This document shows, piece after piece, positions 33,039 through 44,149 of a DNA stretch of 64,000 nt (position 1 is its first letter; each line of letters opens with the position of its first letter). The translations under genes and the position numbers were made by a program. Under the pieces are notes generated by a model. It made no database searches and was not told the origin of the DNA. It saw only the letters and a list, made by a program, of their open reading frames with translations. Origin of the DNA: Sabethes cyaneus (Eukaryota; Arthropoda; Insecta; Diptera; Culicidae); contig NC_071355.1 of assembly GCF_943734655.1 (NCBI RefSeq), positions 235,752,027-235,816,026 on the forward strand, written 5' to 3'.

Positions 33039-33352
33039 TAGTCTAATATAAAATTTTGTTTTATTCTCCCAATTCTATCATTCACGTATACGCACCACAC
33101 ACCCCTATGCGATGATATAATTTTGGTATGACTGCTCTTTGTTTCTACCGCTGAGAAGATGAGACTGTTATCTACTCTATCAGTGCGATAGAAACAAGCA
33201 GTTTGTTGCCATTAATCGCTCCGGTAAATCTCACGATTAGGCCACCACCGAGTGTGTTTTTTATTTTTATTTACTCGTATATTACTCTATACTGGATTGT
33301 GCAATGGGGATCATAGAATTGGGAGAATAAAACAAAATTGGGTATTAGACTA
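33039..33352. mobile_element. 314-bp MITE with ~43-bp TIRs
   Basis: The arms TAGTCTAATA...TTTTGTTTTATTCTCCCAAT at the two ends are inverted repeats with only a few mismatches over about 43 bases. Non-coding interior. It abuts the SINE on the left and the TA-flanked element on the right. Confidence 0.8.
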
Positions 33353-33359
33353 CCTAATA

Positions 33360-34086
33360 CAGTAATGTTCCGATTTTGTCAGCCCCATGTTGAAATTCAA
33401 AACTTAAGAAGACTTCTACTAAATATTACATTTTAACCCTCAATTGGTCAACCGAAAGCTCAATGAACCGGGCACAGCACACTGGTGCAGAACTTTTTTT
33501 TTGAAACTTTTGGAAGAGTTTCTTAAAATTGAAAGTTTGAAATTGAATTGAAAATTTTTATTTTTCTTCAGTTTCAATATAACACATTGATGTGTTCTGC
33601 AAAGTTTTACAGCATATTATTACAAGAAATTTTGCTGAAGACAGTAACCTACTATCTCTTCAGCGAAGATGGAATAATCCTATTTCTCATAAATGAAAAA
33701 TCGTTAAAATCAGTTTTTCTATTTTAGCTGTTTTTGTAGTTGTTGTATGACTTTTTTCTATTTTGAAAAGTTGTACAAATAGTAAAAATACACAACATTG
33801 CTCAATATAGTATACCTCTGTCTTCGTTTTTTAGGAACTATAGAAATTTTACTATAATTTTGACCCCGAATAACTCGCAAGAAGGTATCATTTTATTCAA
33901 AAACTCTCCCCAGAGAATCAGCATAGTTTCAAGCAGGCTTAAAAGTATTATAAATCATGTTTGAAAGCACAAAAGTTAAGCAAAATTTATAGGCTGACAA
34001 AATCGGGATAAAAAGTTGATAAAATTGGGGGTAGACAAAATCTGGGATAGACAAAATCGGGAGCCAACAAAATCGGAACATTACTG
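33360..34086. mobile_element. 727-bp TA-flanked element, pogo/mariner-like ends
   Basis: The left end CAGTAATGTTCCGATTTTGT is matched by its exact reverse complement at the right end, and both are bordered by TA (33358-33359, 34087-34088). Near the right end the ACAAAATCGG motif is repeated several times. A TA duplication with CAGT.. ends suggests the pogo/Tigger branch of Tc1/mariner; this is inference. No transposase frame is visible. Confidence 0.8.
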
Positions 34087-34088
34087 TA

Positions 34089-34240
34089 TAACGGGCGGTA
34101 GTAGATAAGTGAGTAAAACATTCGGGTATCAACCAAAAGGGCGTCGCCCTACGTGCATTGCACAACCCACGATATATTTTTAGTTTATATCGAAATTTTC
34201 CGGTTCACCCAATTAATCATTTTTCGCATCGAACAATTCC
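34089..34240 (+). mobile_element. tRNA-derived SINE, plus copy
   Basis: Matches the reverse complement of 32868-33036: GGGCGGTAGTAG, GTAAAACATTCGGGTA, CACAACCCACGATATATTTT, TTATATCGAAATTTTCCGGT, CCCAATTAATCAT. The B-box region is more degraded than in the other copy. Confidence 0.68.
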
Positions 34241-34433
34241 TCCCTTTCCAGAATAGTTTACATCATGTCCGCGTATAGAATAAATAAAGAGAGAAAACAC
34301 ACACTTTGGTACAAACAATATTTTAATCATTCGCACTTCCAAAGCACTCGTTCGCCCGATTTCAAATGGTCGTTGATTTTCAACGGTGTTTTCCTTTAAT
34401 TAAATTGGCGCTTTGTCCACCCTATTGTGTTCT

Positions 34434-34539
34434 CAAGTAACATTGCGAGTTTTATTGCACTTTTATGGTGGTTTTCATGACCAATTGTGGTCATAAAAAG
34501 CATCATACGAGTGTAATACAACCGAAATTGTTACATGGG
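34434..34539. mobile_element. Short MITE-like hairpin
   Basis: The left end CAAGTAACATTGCGAGTTTTA and the following TGGTGGTTTTCATGACCA resemble the start of the 763-bp MITE at 36668. The right end, reverse-complemented (CCCATGTAACAATTTCGG), is a partial match. Possibly a deleted relative. Confidence 0.4.
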
Positions 34540-34615
34540 TTTCGGTCCGTTAAACGTCTACCCATCGTTTGAATTGTGTTTAATCGTAATATAAGACTTA
34601 CATGTTGATAAAATG

Positions 34616-34883
34616 GCATTGAAAGAATGATGATGAAGAAATGACGTTGAAAAACCGATGCTGTAAAAATGATGGTGAAAAAATGACTTTAAGAAATGCC
34701 GTTGAAAACATGACGATGGAAAAATGACTTTAAAAAATGCCGCTGAAAAAATGACGTTGAATAAACGACGCTGAAAAATTGACGTTAAAAAAATTACGTT
34801 CTAATACTGACGTTAAAAAACTGTTGCTGAAAAAATTACGTTTGAAAAATACTGTTGAAAAGTTACGTTGAAAAGATGACGCT
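34616..34883. repeat. Degenerate ~15-bp minisatellite
   Basis: Loose repeats of AAAAAATGACGTTG with variants (ATGACTTTA, ATGCCGTTG, AATTACGTT) and spacing of about 14-17 bases. It runs directly into the hexanucleotide array. Confidence 0.8.
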
Positions 34884-35240
34884 GAGGATGAGGATGAGGA
34901 TGAGGATGAGGATGAGGATGAGGATGAGGATGAGGATGAGGATGAGGATGAGGATGAGGATGAGGATGAGGATGAGGATGAGGATGAGGATGAGGATGAG
35001 GATGAGGATGAGGATGAGGATGAGGATGAGGATGAGGATGAGGATGAGGATGAGGATGAGGATGAGGATGAGGATGAGGATGAGGATGAGGATGAGGATG
35101 AGGATGAGGATGAGGATGAGGATGAGGATGAGGATGAGGATGAGGATGAGGATGAGGATGAGGATGAGGATGAGGATGAGGATGAGGATGAGGATGAGGA
35201 TGAGGATGAGGATGAGGATGAGGATGAGGATGAGGATGAA
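34884..35240. repeat. (GAGGAT)n hexanucleotide array, ~59 units
   Basis: 357 bases of uninterrupted GAGGAT. Because the unit is six bases it is open in several frames and would read Arg-Met or Leu-Ile repeats; those frames are artefacts of the repeat. Perfect units imply recent expansion, and copy number may be affected by assembly. Confidence 0.97.
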
Positions 35241-35585
35241 TGGAGAATCGAATTGGTAAATAGGAAAAAATGTTTTAAAAGTTTCCAAAGAATTAAACCA
35301 TAATTTTTTAGTTTTTCTTTGAGATGAGATTCCCTAAATCTTATATTTATGAAGTCTTCAATTAAGATGCTCCAAAGCTCTGACGGGCGGCTTTATGGCA
35401 GCCATGATCGATGTTGGCGTATTCTTCAGCTCTTTCTAGGCTTTGACGATTAGCTGCTTTTCTGTTTTGTCCACGAAATTATTGGAGCTAAGAGACTTTG
35501 GTATGGTTGTTGCCGAAAGAAAGTTAGTATTAATCGGTTTTCTTGCCAGAATGCAACTGGAATGAGTTTGCTATAAACTAAGTTT
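35241..35585. other. Unassigned DNA
   Basis: No feature supported. Confidence 0.35.
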
Positions 35586-35910
35586 GGGGGGCTGTAGCCG
35601 CAAGGTTACCAAGTCTGCCTTGACAAGCGAGTGCTCGTGGGTTCGAATCTTGTAGAATCAGGCCATTCGATGTTAAGTGACTTTAGCATGGGTTTATTCC
35701 CAGGCCCCTCCTCATCCTTCCTTCTGCACTCTGCGTTTACTAACAATGAAAGCCTCTTGCCAGGGCAAGTTGTAAGAATGATACTTGCTTGAGGTGCGAA
35801 TGAAGCCTCTTGTCCAAGGACAAACTATAACTAGTCTCCGCACTACTTGGCTCTAGAGCTAGATTGGTTGAAAAGTAGTAAGAAGCGTAAAGGGAAAAAG
35901 GGGTGAAAAC
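35586..35910 (+). mobile_element. tRNA-derived SINE
   Basis: The head GGGGGGCTGTAGCCGCAAGG, with A-box-like TGTAGCCGCAAGG and B-box GGGTTCGAATCTT about 45 bases later, is followed by a tRNA-unrelated body with two similar GAAGCCTCTTG(C/T)CCA blocks. The head is a recognisable but imperfect tRNA-like arrangement. Confidence 0.6.
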
Positions 35911-36667
35911 ACACTGACACTTTAAGCACGGATAATAAGCAGTCCGCTCACTCTATAGCGATACTGCAATAACAACGAAGTGCGGAACAACACCTGGATA
36001 AGATCGCAATAGATCAAAATGCTGGTCGTAGTGATAATATCCACACACACAAAAAAAAACTAAAGTTGACTGATCGAATATATAGTATTTTGTTCACACA
36101 AAATTTAAACAACTAGGTTTCAAAAATTACAAAATTTCGATGGCGCGTTTATCATTTCAATACGCATACTCAAATTCAATGCGCATATGCTGCACAACTA
36201 TGGAAACTGCTGAAAATTTATTATTTATTCATTCGGATATTTTATTATGGTCGCTAGAAGTCACAAGTTTCACTTTTCTGTCCACGGCTATGTATTTTCA
36301 AGTTGATGAAGCTATCTGGGTGATTTAGCTTTTTACGGAGCAAATTTTTGCTTTATAGCTTAGTCGAACAAAGCAAAAGCTTCATTAAATTATGTTGTGT
36401 GCCGTCAAACAGCGGAAAGCATAATCGGTTTATTGCTAATTTCAGCAGAGCACAATAAACCCACTTGAGTTTTAAAAACCTTCCGAAGAGTGTGGTGCTT
36501 GGTCGGAAGGCAGTATTAACGGTCATCAGATGGTTCTATAGGAGCTCATAGTTTTGTTGGCGGTTTTATGAAATAGTTCGTGAAAACCACTAGAGGAACG
36601 AAATTAAATTTATATTGCAGCTTATACATTCAGCCGCACCTGATTGCTGGCTGTTCAAACGCGGCAG
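35911..36667. other. Unassigned AT-rich DNA
   Basis: No gene or repeat is supported in this stretch. Confidence 0.35.
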
Positions 36668-37430
36668 CCCAAGTAACAGTTCTAAGTTTTATTACGTTCT
36701 TATAGTGGTTTTAATGACCAATTTTATAAAATTGCTAATAAACCTGTGAGATTTACCAGAATTTTATAATGACCGCTTTAAAACTGCCTTCTGACCAAGT
36801 GGCCCACTCCTCAGAATGTTTTCATAACCGCTATAAGAATCAGCTTATAAGCTCAGGTAGTCGATTTTCGCTCTGGTAAAAGCAAAATGAGTTCGCCAGC
36901 TTTGACATCTTGAAAATACATCAAATTTTGTGAGCAAAAAAGGTGAAGTTTTACGGTCAGATCATTCTGATCGATTTCGTTTATAGCGACCATAATAAAA
37001 TACACCATAGAATAATCAATAAGCAGTCTTATATGCAGCCTTAGTGCCGCAAAAGCATATGCGCATCAAATTTTATCGTGCATATTGATATAATAGGTGG
37101 ATAAATACAACGCGCCGTTGAAATTTTGAATCTTTTGAAAACTGTTTGTTTCAACAAAATAAATATATTCAGTTAGTTAATCTCAATTTCTAGCAAAGCC
37201 ATTTTAGTTGCTTTCTGTGACAGGAAAAGCGGTTGATAATAACTTTCTTTTTGCAAAACACTTTGCTTTGCTGAATTTTTGTTTGCTAGTTAAAACAAAA
37301 TACTTGAATATGGAAATATGGCCTCGCATAACAAAATGATTTTGATGTTAAACTTTAGTATTCTTAATACCGCAATAAAATCTTTATATAATTTGAGTGA
37401 ACTCAATTGGCTTTAGAATTGTTACTTGGG
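36668..37430. mobile_element. 763-bp MITE with CCCAAGTAAC ends
   Basis: The ends CCCAAGTAACAGTTCTAAG and, reverse-complemented, CCCAAGTAACAATTCTAAAG are inverted repeats. A second copy (42826-43306 plus 46645-47068) matches it along its length but is interrupted. Several internal palindromic pieces. No target duplication could be fixed and there is no coding sequence. Confidence 0.82.
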
Positions 37431-38898
37431 CGGTCTCGACTAACACTTCCGCATAAAAATGTCCATTTTGACCACATATTCACCGTTCACTATTTGGCCG
37501 ATTGCACCGACCTACCGGCCCAAGGCGTAAAATGATGAAGCATGAAGGCACCTTGTTCTCGGTTTTCCTATTCAGTGAATAGGATGTTGACAGTACCGGA
37601 TCTGCTATATTCGGCGGACACGAGGTGCTTCATGATGTTCAACTTCTTCGCTCCGGGGTGAAGCTAGCAGCACGAACAAAATATCGAGCGTAGTTGCTGG
37701 ACTGTTTTCACAATGGTTTTAACGTTAATGCTGTCAATTTTTTTTCTGTGCCCAACAGGGTTGTCACGGTTGGTGGATTCACCACCAAGTGGCAGGGTAA
37801 TCATATGAAAAATTGCTGAAATCATTCCATTTTTTAATGCATATGTTATGAATTTTTAAGCAAATGACAGTTAAGGAAAACTCAACAACATTGTTCCTCA
37901 GAACCGATGTTACTTCAGAGTTTTCCACCATCGTAAAAAAATTTGTGAGGAACTTTTTTCTGAATTCTCGAGAAAATTTTCTTGCACTTCCATTAAAACA
38001 TATTTGTACTACGATGCTTGGTTCAAAATTAATAAACTTTTAAAATGAACTTTGTCCGAGAAAATCGGAAAATTTCTCTTGGTGTTTTCTTGGATAAAAG
38101 GTTATCTTTTATGCTTTTAAACATTTTTTTCTTCTGCTGGTCCATAAGTTATGCTCGTATAACCCAGTTTTGTCTGCCTTTACGCTTTTTGATGCCGCGG
38201 GTTTTGAACGGGGCGATAAAAGTACAGTAAGTGCCTGTATTGTGAGGGAAATTTCGTACGAGCTGACGCGTACAGGAGGTTGCGCAGTGATAAAATCCAA
38301 TTTTGTTAATTCCGAAACAACATCGGATAAAGACGCTTTACCTGTCCAAGTAAATGCATAATTTTGCGTAGTCATTTGATTTTGTTTGATTTTTTGTTTG
38401 CGAACGATTCTGTTGCCACAGATAAGTGCTGTGGCATGTCTATGAATTAATATTAAATGAAAATCGCAAGCTGCGTTGACATTTCGGCTATAATTCATTC
38501 TGCTCAGTAAGGCACAGCGAGAAATTATTGCGACAGGCAGCTTTTGTATGTATCCATCAACTGAGATAGCATCGCGTTTATGTATCATCACTTTGAAAAT
38601 TATTCCACCCTTGCTTGATAGTCCATTAATTCTCGGGAACGAATATAAAACTGACGGTCCGGTGTGATTTTATATGGTTTCATTTAATTATGCCGAATTG
38701 GGCTTCGATTGGTACAAATAATTTTCGAATAGCGCAATACGGGTAATACGTAAATGAATTATTATTTTCATTACGTTTCACCGGAAGCCACAATAATATT
38801 GATTTTCAATTTTCTCTTTTATTGCTAAGAGCTTAAATATAAATGTATTCGCTGAACTATTTTTTCATCATCATGGAAATAAAAAACATTGCACTCAC
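37431..38898. other. Unassigned DNA, probably intronic
   Basis: Downstream (minus strand) of the coding exon ending at 38899. The 160-codon frame at 38109-38591 on the minus strand has no recognised domain. The next coding exon of the gene was not found. Confidence 0.35.
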
Positions 38899-39075
38899 CC
38901 AGGTAGGTTTCTTGCTGCGGCATAAACTCCTGCAGATCCTGCAGTATCCGGGCGATTTCCTGCGAGTCCTTGGTTATGCTGCACAGTTCCTCCTGGTTGA
39001 AGTCGGGGGTAATTTGCTTGCATAACAGTATTTGGCTTATCACGTTGCCGAGGTTCGACGGCCCGGCGCGGTTTT
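38899..39075 (-). CDS. Coding exon of an unrecognised large gene (second visible exon)
   Basis: 177 nt with acceptor CGTAACAG|AAAACC and donor CCTGG|GTGAGT. It begins with two bases completing a codon whose first base is the last base of the upstream exon, giving ..SGYY-E-NRAGPSNLGN. It then reads VISQILLCKQI, CSITKDSQEIARILQDLQEF and MPQQETYL. The sequence is helical, Gln/Leu/Ile-rich and soluble-looking, in contrast with flanking noncoding DNA. It exits in phase 1. The family is not identified. With the next exon upstream it gives about 104 residues of continuous protein. Introns here appear long and filled with transposons, as is usual in large mosquito genes. Confidence 0.78.
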
Positions 39076-39202
39076 CTGTTACGATGCGAGAAAGGAGAAA
39101 AGGGTAGCACAGCATGAATCTCCGGTGATGATGTTCCGTCCACCGCGGAAATCCGCCGATCGCGATGAATTATCTGCATCGTTAGTAAAGCGGAAAACTT
39201 AC

Positions 39203-39339
39203 CGTAGTAACCGGACATATCCATAGGAATGACCTGCACCAAGCGGTGGCTTTTGATTAGTTCCCGTAGAAACAGTTGAGCTAGGTAGAACAGCAGCACC
39301 AGGTGTGGATTATCTGCCAGGATGCCTTCGGCCAGTGCT
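39203..39339 (-). CDS. Coding exon of an unrecognised large gene (first visible exon)
   Basis: 137 nt with acceptor CATCTGCAG|AGCACTGG and donor TACTACG|GTAAGT. One base completes a codon, then 45 codons read ALAEGILADNPHLVLLFYLA, QLFLRELIKSHRLVQVI and PMDMSGYY, then one base is left over. The 127-nt intron 39076-39202 has consensus ends and the phases agree. The HLVLLFYLAQLFLREL stretch is amphipathic or hydrophobic, of the kind found in HEAT/armadillo-like helical proteins, but this is only an impression. No gene name is offered. The upstream exon would lie above 39339 and must end with two bases of a split codon. Confidence 0.78.
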
Positions 39340-42117
39340 CTGCAGATGGAGAAATGAAATAAAAGGAAATTTAATATCTGTGTCAATAGCAATTAGCAGG
39401 GTTGTTGCTTTGCTTGTTTCTCTTGTCATCCGGATGTTACATAGGTGGTAATCCACAATGAAACTTTCTAATGCTTTGCGGGACATAGTTTTCAAGCAAT
39501 TTAAAAAATTTCCAAATTCAGGTGACCCAAATACAATTTTCTTCTTTTCTGACGGCAATTTGCAGTTCCTTACCGACCATCCACACCTAATCTCGTTAAA
39601 GTAACGTCGCTATTCAACAGGCTAAAACGAACCAATCAATCTCTGACCGAAGGCTGCACACGGTAGCGCTTTCGATTGCTGCTCCCTACTGCTATCGTGG
39701 CCGGAATGACCCTTAAAACCACTTCCGTACAGCAGGCTCATTCATTATTAACTCAGCCGTAGCGAACCGTGCCGCCTCGCCGTCGTTCTGAGTGGCAGGT
39801 AAATGTTTAGCAAGCCTGCCAGCTATCCGCCCATTTCGGGCTGTAATCTGTAATGTCGTAAATTTTTAACGTGAATTAACAACCACTTGACTGGTGTCAG
39901 CACACTAAACTCAAGAAAGAGTGTCTTATTTTTCCGGGCTGGTCCCGGTGCTGCCTTGCAGGGGTGGGACTGGGACTACTGGGAGGACACTTCTTCAATG
40001 TTTTACTAGCGAGAAACATTGGACTTGATTACGTTCATCATCATTGGAGGGTTGACATTTGTTCGAGCCTGTAGTTAAGCCGGTTACGTAGGTCGGAAAC
40101 CGTTTACTTTGTACTCAGAACAGGGTGAAATTAGCTGTAACGCTGTTCCAGGGTGAACGAGTGTCACATCAGCAGCAAGTTGAGCCTTAATAAATTATTC
40201 CATGTTTTACCTAGCAGTCGTAATTTTTGATTAGAATTTATCACCCAATTTCATCCCGAACGTGCTACGAAAATGCACTCAAATCTGACTAGAATTGTAA
40301 TTTTTTCCACTCAGCAAGAATTTTTAATTGCTTTTTGAAAAATCGATTTTAAAAGTGCTGTATGATACGATTCATGGCGAAGGACATAAAATTAAGCTAT
40401 GCACAACGTACAACAGGTTGTAAATCATGATTTTATTGCCATTAGAGATAATCTTGTGCCAGCTTATGGGAAAGCAAGTTTAAGATATATTTAAGTGCAC
40501 ATGTTTGAACCGAAAAATGAATGAGAAGAGAACCGGAATGCTCTAGTCATTCGCAAGACAAATGGGAAACGCCTTGGGATACAGGATCCGCATTCAATTA
40601 TTCAAAAGGCGTACTTTCCGAACCATTGCACAATTTTGCAGAGAAAGAAAATTCCGGAAAGTTTTGCGAACACTGCGCACAGCATTGCCTCCCCCTCCCT
40701 CACACCCAATCGCACGTTCCACGTCCCACGTCACACCGCACCGACTAGTGAAGTGCACATTCTGTATCCTTCAAAGTCAGTTACAGACAGCAGACCACTG
40801 GCGGCGGCCTGGCATGAATTCGTAGACTAAAAAAAATTCTTCAGCCGCTTTTTAGAGGACTATTTAGAGCATTGAAAAACGTCATCAGTTAGCGTGAACT
40901 TAATTTATCAGACCACTTCAGGGAGTGCGCAGCAGGCCGGCACTTGGTTTGGCGCAAAAACAACAATTCTTTAAGGATCTGTTTGAAAAAAAAAACGAAC
41001 GGCCACCGGAAGTGCCGCCTACGGAAAAAAACTGCAACCTGTGCGAGTTGATTTCCGCTGGTGCTGGAGCTGGTCGAAACCCAGAATGAAAAGCGAATCT
41101 CGGCAAATGAAATAAACGATAATTAAATTGCAATGTGCGGCAGCATAATGCTCAGTAAACTTTGCGGCGCTGCTGTGTGCCGGCCGATTCTATAACTGAT
41201 GCTGATGCCATCCGGATCCGGAGTGATTGCTGAGTTGGCGGATACCGGACCGGAAGGAGGGAATGAAATGGGAGAAAAAAATATCTGCAACTCGGACGAG
41301 CGAAAGCACGGACCTTAACGAGCTTTCAAGATGCTCACTTGTCGATTTTAAGATGATACTTTGCGGTTTAGATTGTTTTAATGGCTAAAGTATTATTTGT
41401 GCAACAGTCACTTTCTCGAACCATCGAGTGATGATTGATAGTATGAGCACTGAAGTATGCAGTTGAGAAAAATGTGCTGAAGAATATCGTTTGAAAGTTT
41501 TACCATTATTCACACGTGTGATAGAAATTAGCTCACTTTACTTCGCTTAGATGAAGGTCAGAAAAATAAATCTTGCTGAATTGGTCTTCGATTCGTAATT
41601 GTTCGAATCATCGAAAAGTATTACTTGAAACATCACTTCTACAGGAATGTTTGTTCTTATTTTGTACGATAATCACATTGAATAATGTCGCTTGTCAGTT
41701 AACAGTACTAACAAATAGCATTGGCACCGCAGGCAACAAGGTATACGATCCACCTCCTTTTTAAAAATAAAATTGGAAAAAGTTAGATTGAGGATTTTTT
41801 AAATTTTTATTAGAGACGTTTTAACCACTCTGTTTAGATATTGAGGATGAGAGAGCAAAAAAAAAAAAAGAAAAGAAAAACCAGCATGAATAAAATAACA
41901 ATTCGTACAACACGTGACTGAAAAAAGGATCCATTGTTGAGAGAAAGTTTAGACAGAATATGAACACAATATTGATAAGCATTAGCTTGATTGGTTGGCC
42001 AGTCTCCAAGTGTCTTAAAAGTTCGCCATAAAAAAGGTGTCAGTTTGATTTGAATTAAATTAAAACCTAACGAGGAAAAGTCTTTTTATATGCCATGGGT
42101 AAGACACATTTTATACG
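39340..42117. other. Unassigned DNA, probably intronic
   Basis: Upstream (minus strand) of the exon at 39203-39339. Open frames around 40520-41130 are short and composition-driven. A poly-A run at 41857-41870 is the only simple repeat. Confidence 0.35.
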
Positions 42118-42800
42118 ACGCTACAAAATTCGGGAGAGGACCTTGTAGGCGGCGTTGACCAGCGTGATGCCGGAGTAATTACGGCAATCTAGCTGATCAC
42201 CCTTTTGCATCCACTTCTCCGGTAGTTTCTCTTCGTCCCAAATCCTCGAAATTATCCAGTGAAGTGCCGTTGCTAGCGGTTCTTGGCCAATTTTGTAGAG
42301 TCCTGCCGGGAGTCAGTCCCCTCCGGCGGCTCTATTGTTCTTCAGCTGACTGAATTTTTCGCCTCATCTCTTTGAGCTCGGGAGCCGACACGCTGCTGTA
42401 ATCGTTTGTAGGCATTCCTAAGTTCACTTCCATTCCGTTTCCTTATGTTATATCGCCATCGAGATGCCTATCGAAAACCAGCTTCTACCTGTTGTCCACC
42501 TCGTGCTCCTTTGTGACCGAGTTTCCCTCCTCGGCCCTCACATATCAGGCTTCGGTGTGTATCCTTTACGAGATTGGTGCATCTTCTTATGGAACTTGCG
42601 CAACTCATTAACCCGGATTAGTTGTTCTAGTTCTTCACGATATTGGTCCTCCTTTTGGTGGTCCTTCTGGTTCTGGTGCGTCGCGGATTTCATCCGATAA
42701 GTGTTGGCAGAAGGAAGCGGTTGCTGGAAGTTGAAGAGATTTCAGACGGCGCAGGCTGCGAGAGACTCAACAGGGTCGGACGGATTAGCAACCTCTGAAA
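42118..42800 (-). pseudogene. RTE-like LINE fragment, linker and RT N-terminus
   Basis: The minus strand reads, across stops, REELEQLIRVNELRKFHKKM, SRKGYTPKPDM, NNRAAGGD, PAGLYKIGQEPLATALHWI, ISRIWDEEKLPEKWM, QLDCRNYSGITLVNAAYKV and LSRIL. This is the segment between endonuclease and RT motif A. A different subfamily from 22323-25110. 6155-6480 is the same region in worse condition. Confidence 0.78.
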
Positions 42801-42825
42801 CATACAGATTTCTTCCCGGTAGTGA

Positions 42826-43306
42826 CCCAAGTAACAATTCTAAGTTTTATTACGTTCCTCTAGTGGTTTTCATGACCAATTTCATAAAACCTTTAATAAA
42901 AGTAAGAGCTCCACCAGCACTTTCTGATGACCGATTTAAAACTGCCTTCCAACCAAGTGATCCACACTTCAGAAGGTTTTTATAACCTCTTTAGGAATCA
43001 GGTTATAAGCTCAAATAGTCATAACATGCTCTGCTGAAAGCAACAATAAAACCGATTACTTTCGCCACCGCCGTAGCTTAAAAAAAGCTTTTCGCTTTTT
43101 GCTCTGGTAAACAACTAAATCAGATAGCCAGCTTTATCAACTTGAAAATACATCCTTGAGCAGATTACCTTTTCTGCTCACTATCAGATCTTCCGGATCA
43201 ATTTGGTTTATAATGGCGATAGCAAAATATAGACTATTTAATTAATTTTGAGCAATCTCTGTTGGTTTGCAACATATGCGCAATGAATTTTATCGCGCAT
43301 ATTGAG
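42826..43306. mobile_element. Split 763-bp-family MITE, left part
   Basis: Starts CCCAAGTAACAATTCTAAGT and follows 36668-37090 (TTTTCATGACCAATTT, CTGCCTTC..ACCAAGTG, GGTTATAAGCTCA, TTTTATCGCGCATATTGA), stopping at about 43306. The remainder continues at 46645. Confidence 0.78.
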
Positions 43307-43571
43307 TATTTCATTTATTTCAATTTTTCATCTAACCTTTAAAGGTTTCAATGAAATTTGTGGGCGGGGAAAAGCCCAGTCGAGGTTGACCCTTAAGTGC
43401 GCGTTAAAACCCCACCATCTTTTGACAGAGTTTACGATTTACAATTTTAGAACTTACAGTTTTCAATTCACTAAAAATACAGTATTCAGGCCTACAAACT
43501 ACGTAGAACTACAATACTGGTATAACATTAACATTAACTTTAAACATCTTAATTTGACAATTGTATAATTT
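43307..43571. other. Inserted DNA inside the split MITE, unassigned part
   Basis: AT-rich sequence between the left part of the split MITE and a partial second MITE. No coding potential. Confidence 0.4.
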
Positions 43572-43728
43572 ATTAATATTTTTTGAAACGGTGGTTCTAC
43601 AATTGATGAAGGGACGGTAGGGGAAAGAAATGAAAATTTTTTGGTGAAGGAGGAAGGAGTGGAAAGAGCGGAAAGGTGAGGAGGGGGGGGGGGGTATTGG
43701 TAGCTACGCTTAGCAACTAGTCGGTTTA
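43572..43728. mobile_element. Partial copy of the TATTAATATTTT MITE
   Basis: Matches 21939-22080 nearly base for base (ATTTTTTGAAACGGTGGTTC, ACAATTGATGAAGGGACGGT, poly-G, TATTGGTAGCTACGCTT), then stops before the tRNA-like core. No right-hand terminus is present. Confidence 0.85.
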
Positions 43729-44149
43729 GCATATTACATTACTTAAATCAATTTTTATCTATTTATTAATAACTAGTTGAGCCCGAATGTTACGATTCGG
43801 AAAATAAAAATGTCTGTTCATAATTCCGAAAACTGCGGATACATTTCATTGGCCAGTGTTTGCGAAGATGTTAATTCTTTGTATTAGTTATTTGAGTTCT
43901 TATATTGCATAATATAGCTCTAAGATATGGTACATAAAAAGTCTTAGCCGGAAACTGAAACAAATAGTTTTTATGATCGTATGAGATTTTATTTAACTGA
44001 ATAAAAACTTCTGGCTGTTTGCAACATTCATGTAGTCTGATTAGAGTAAAAGGTTGCATAGAAAATTCTTGATCGTTTGCTATTATTAACACATTTTTTA
44101 AAATATTGCGACTTCGTCCGGTCTGATTTAACCGACCATATGCTATCGC

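Noticed and set aside
34855..35288. Long open frames reading Arg-Met or Leu-Ile repeats on both strands
   Set aside because: They are translations of the (GAGGAT)n array; a six-base unit without stops is open by construction.
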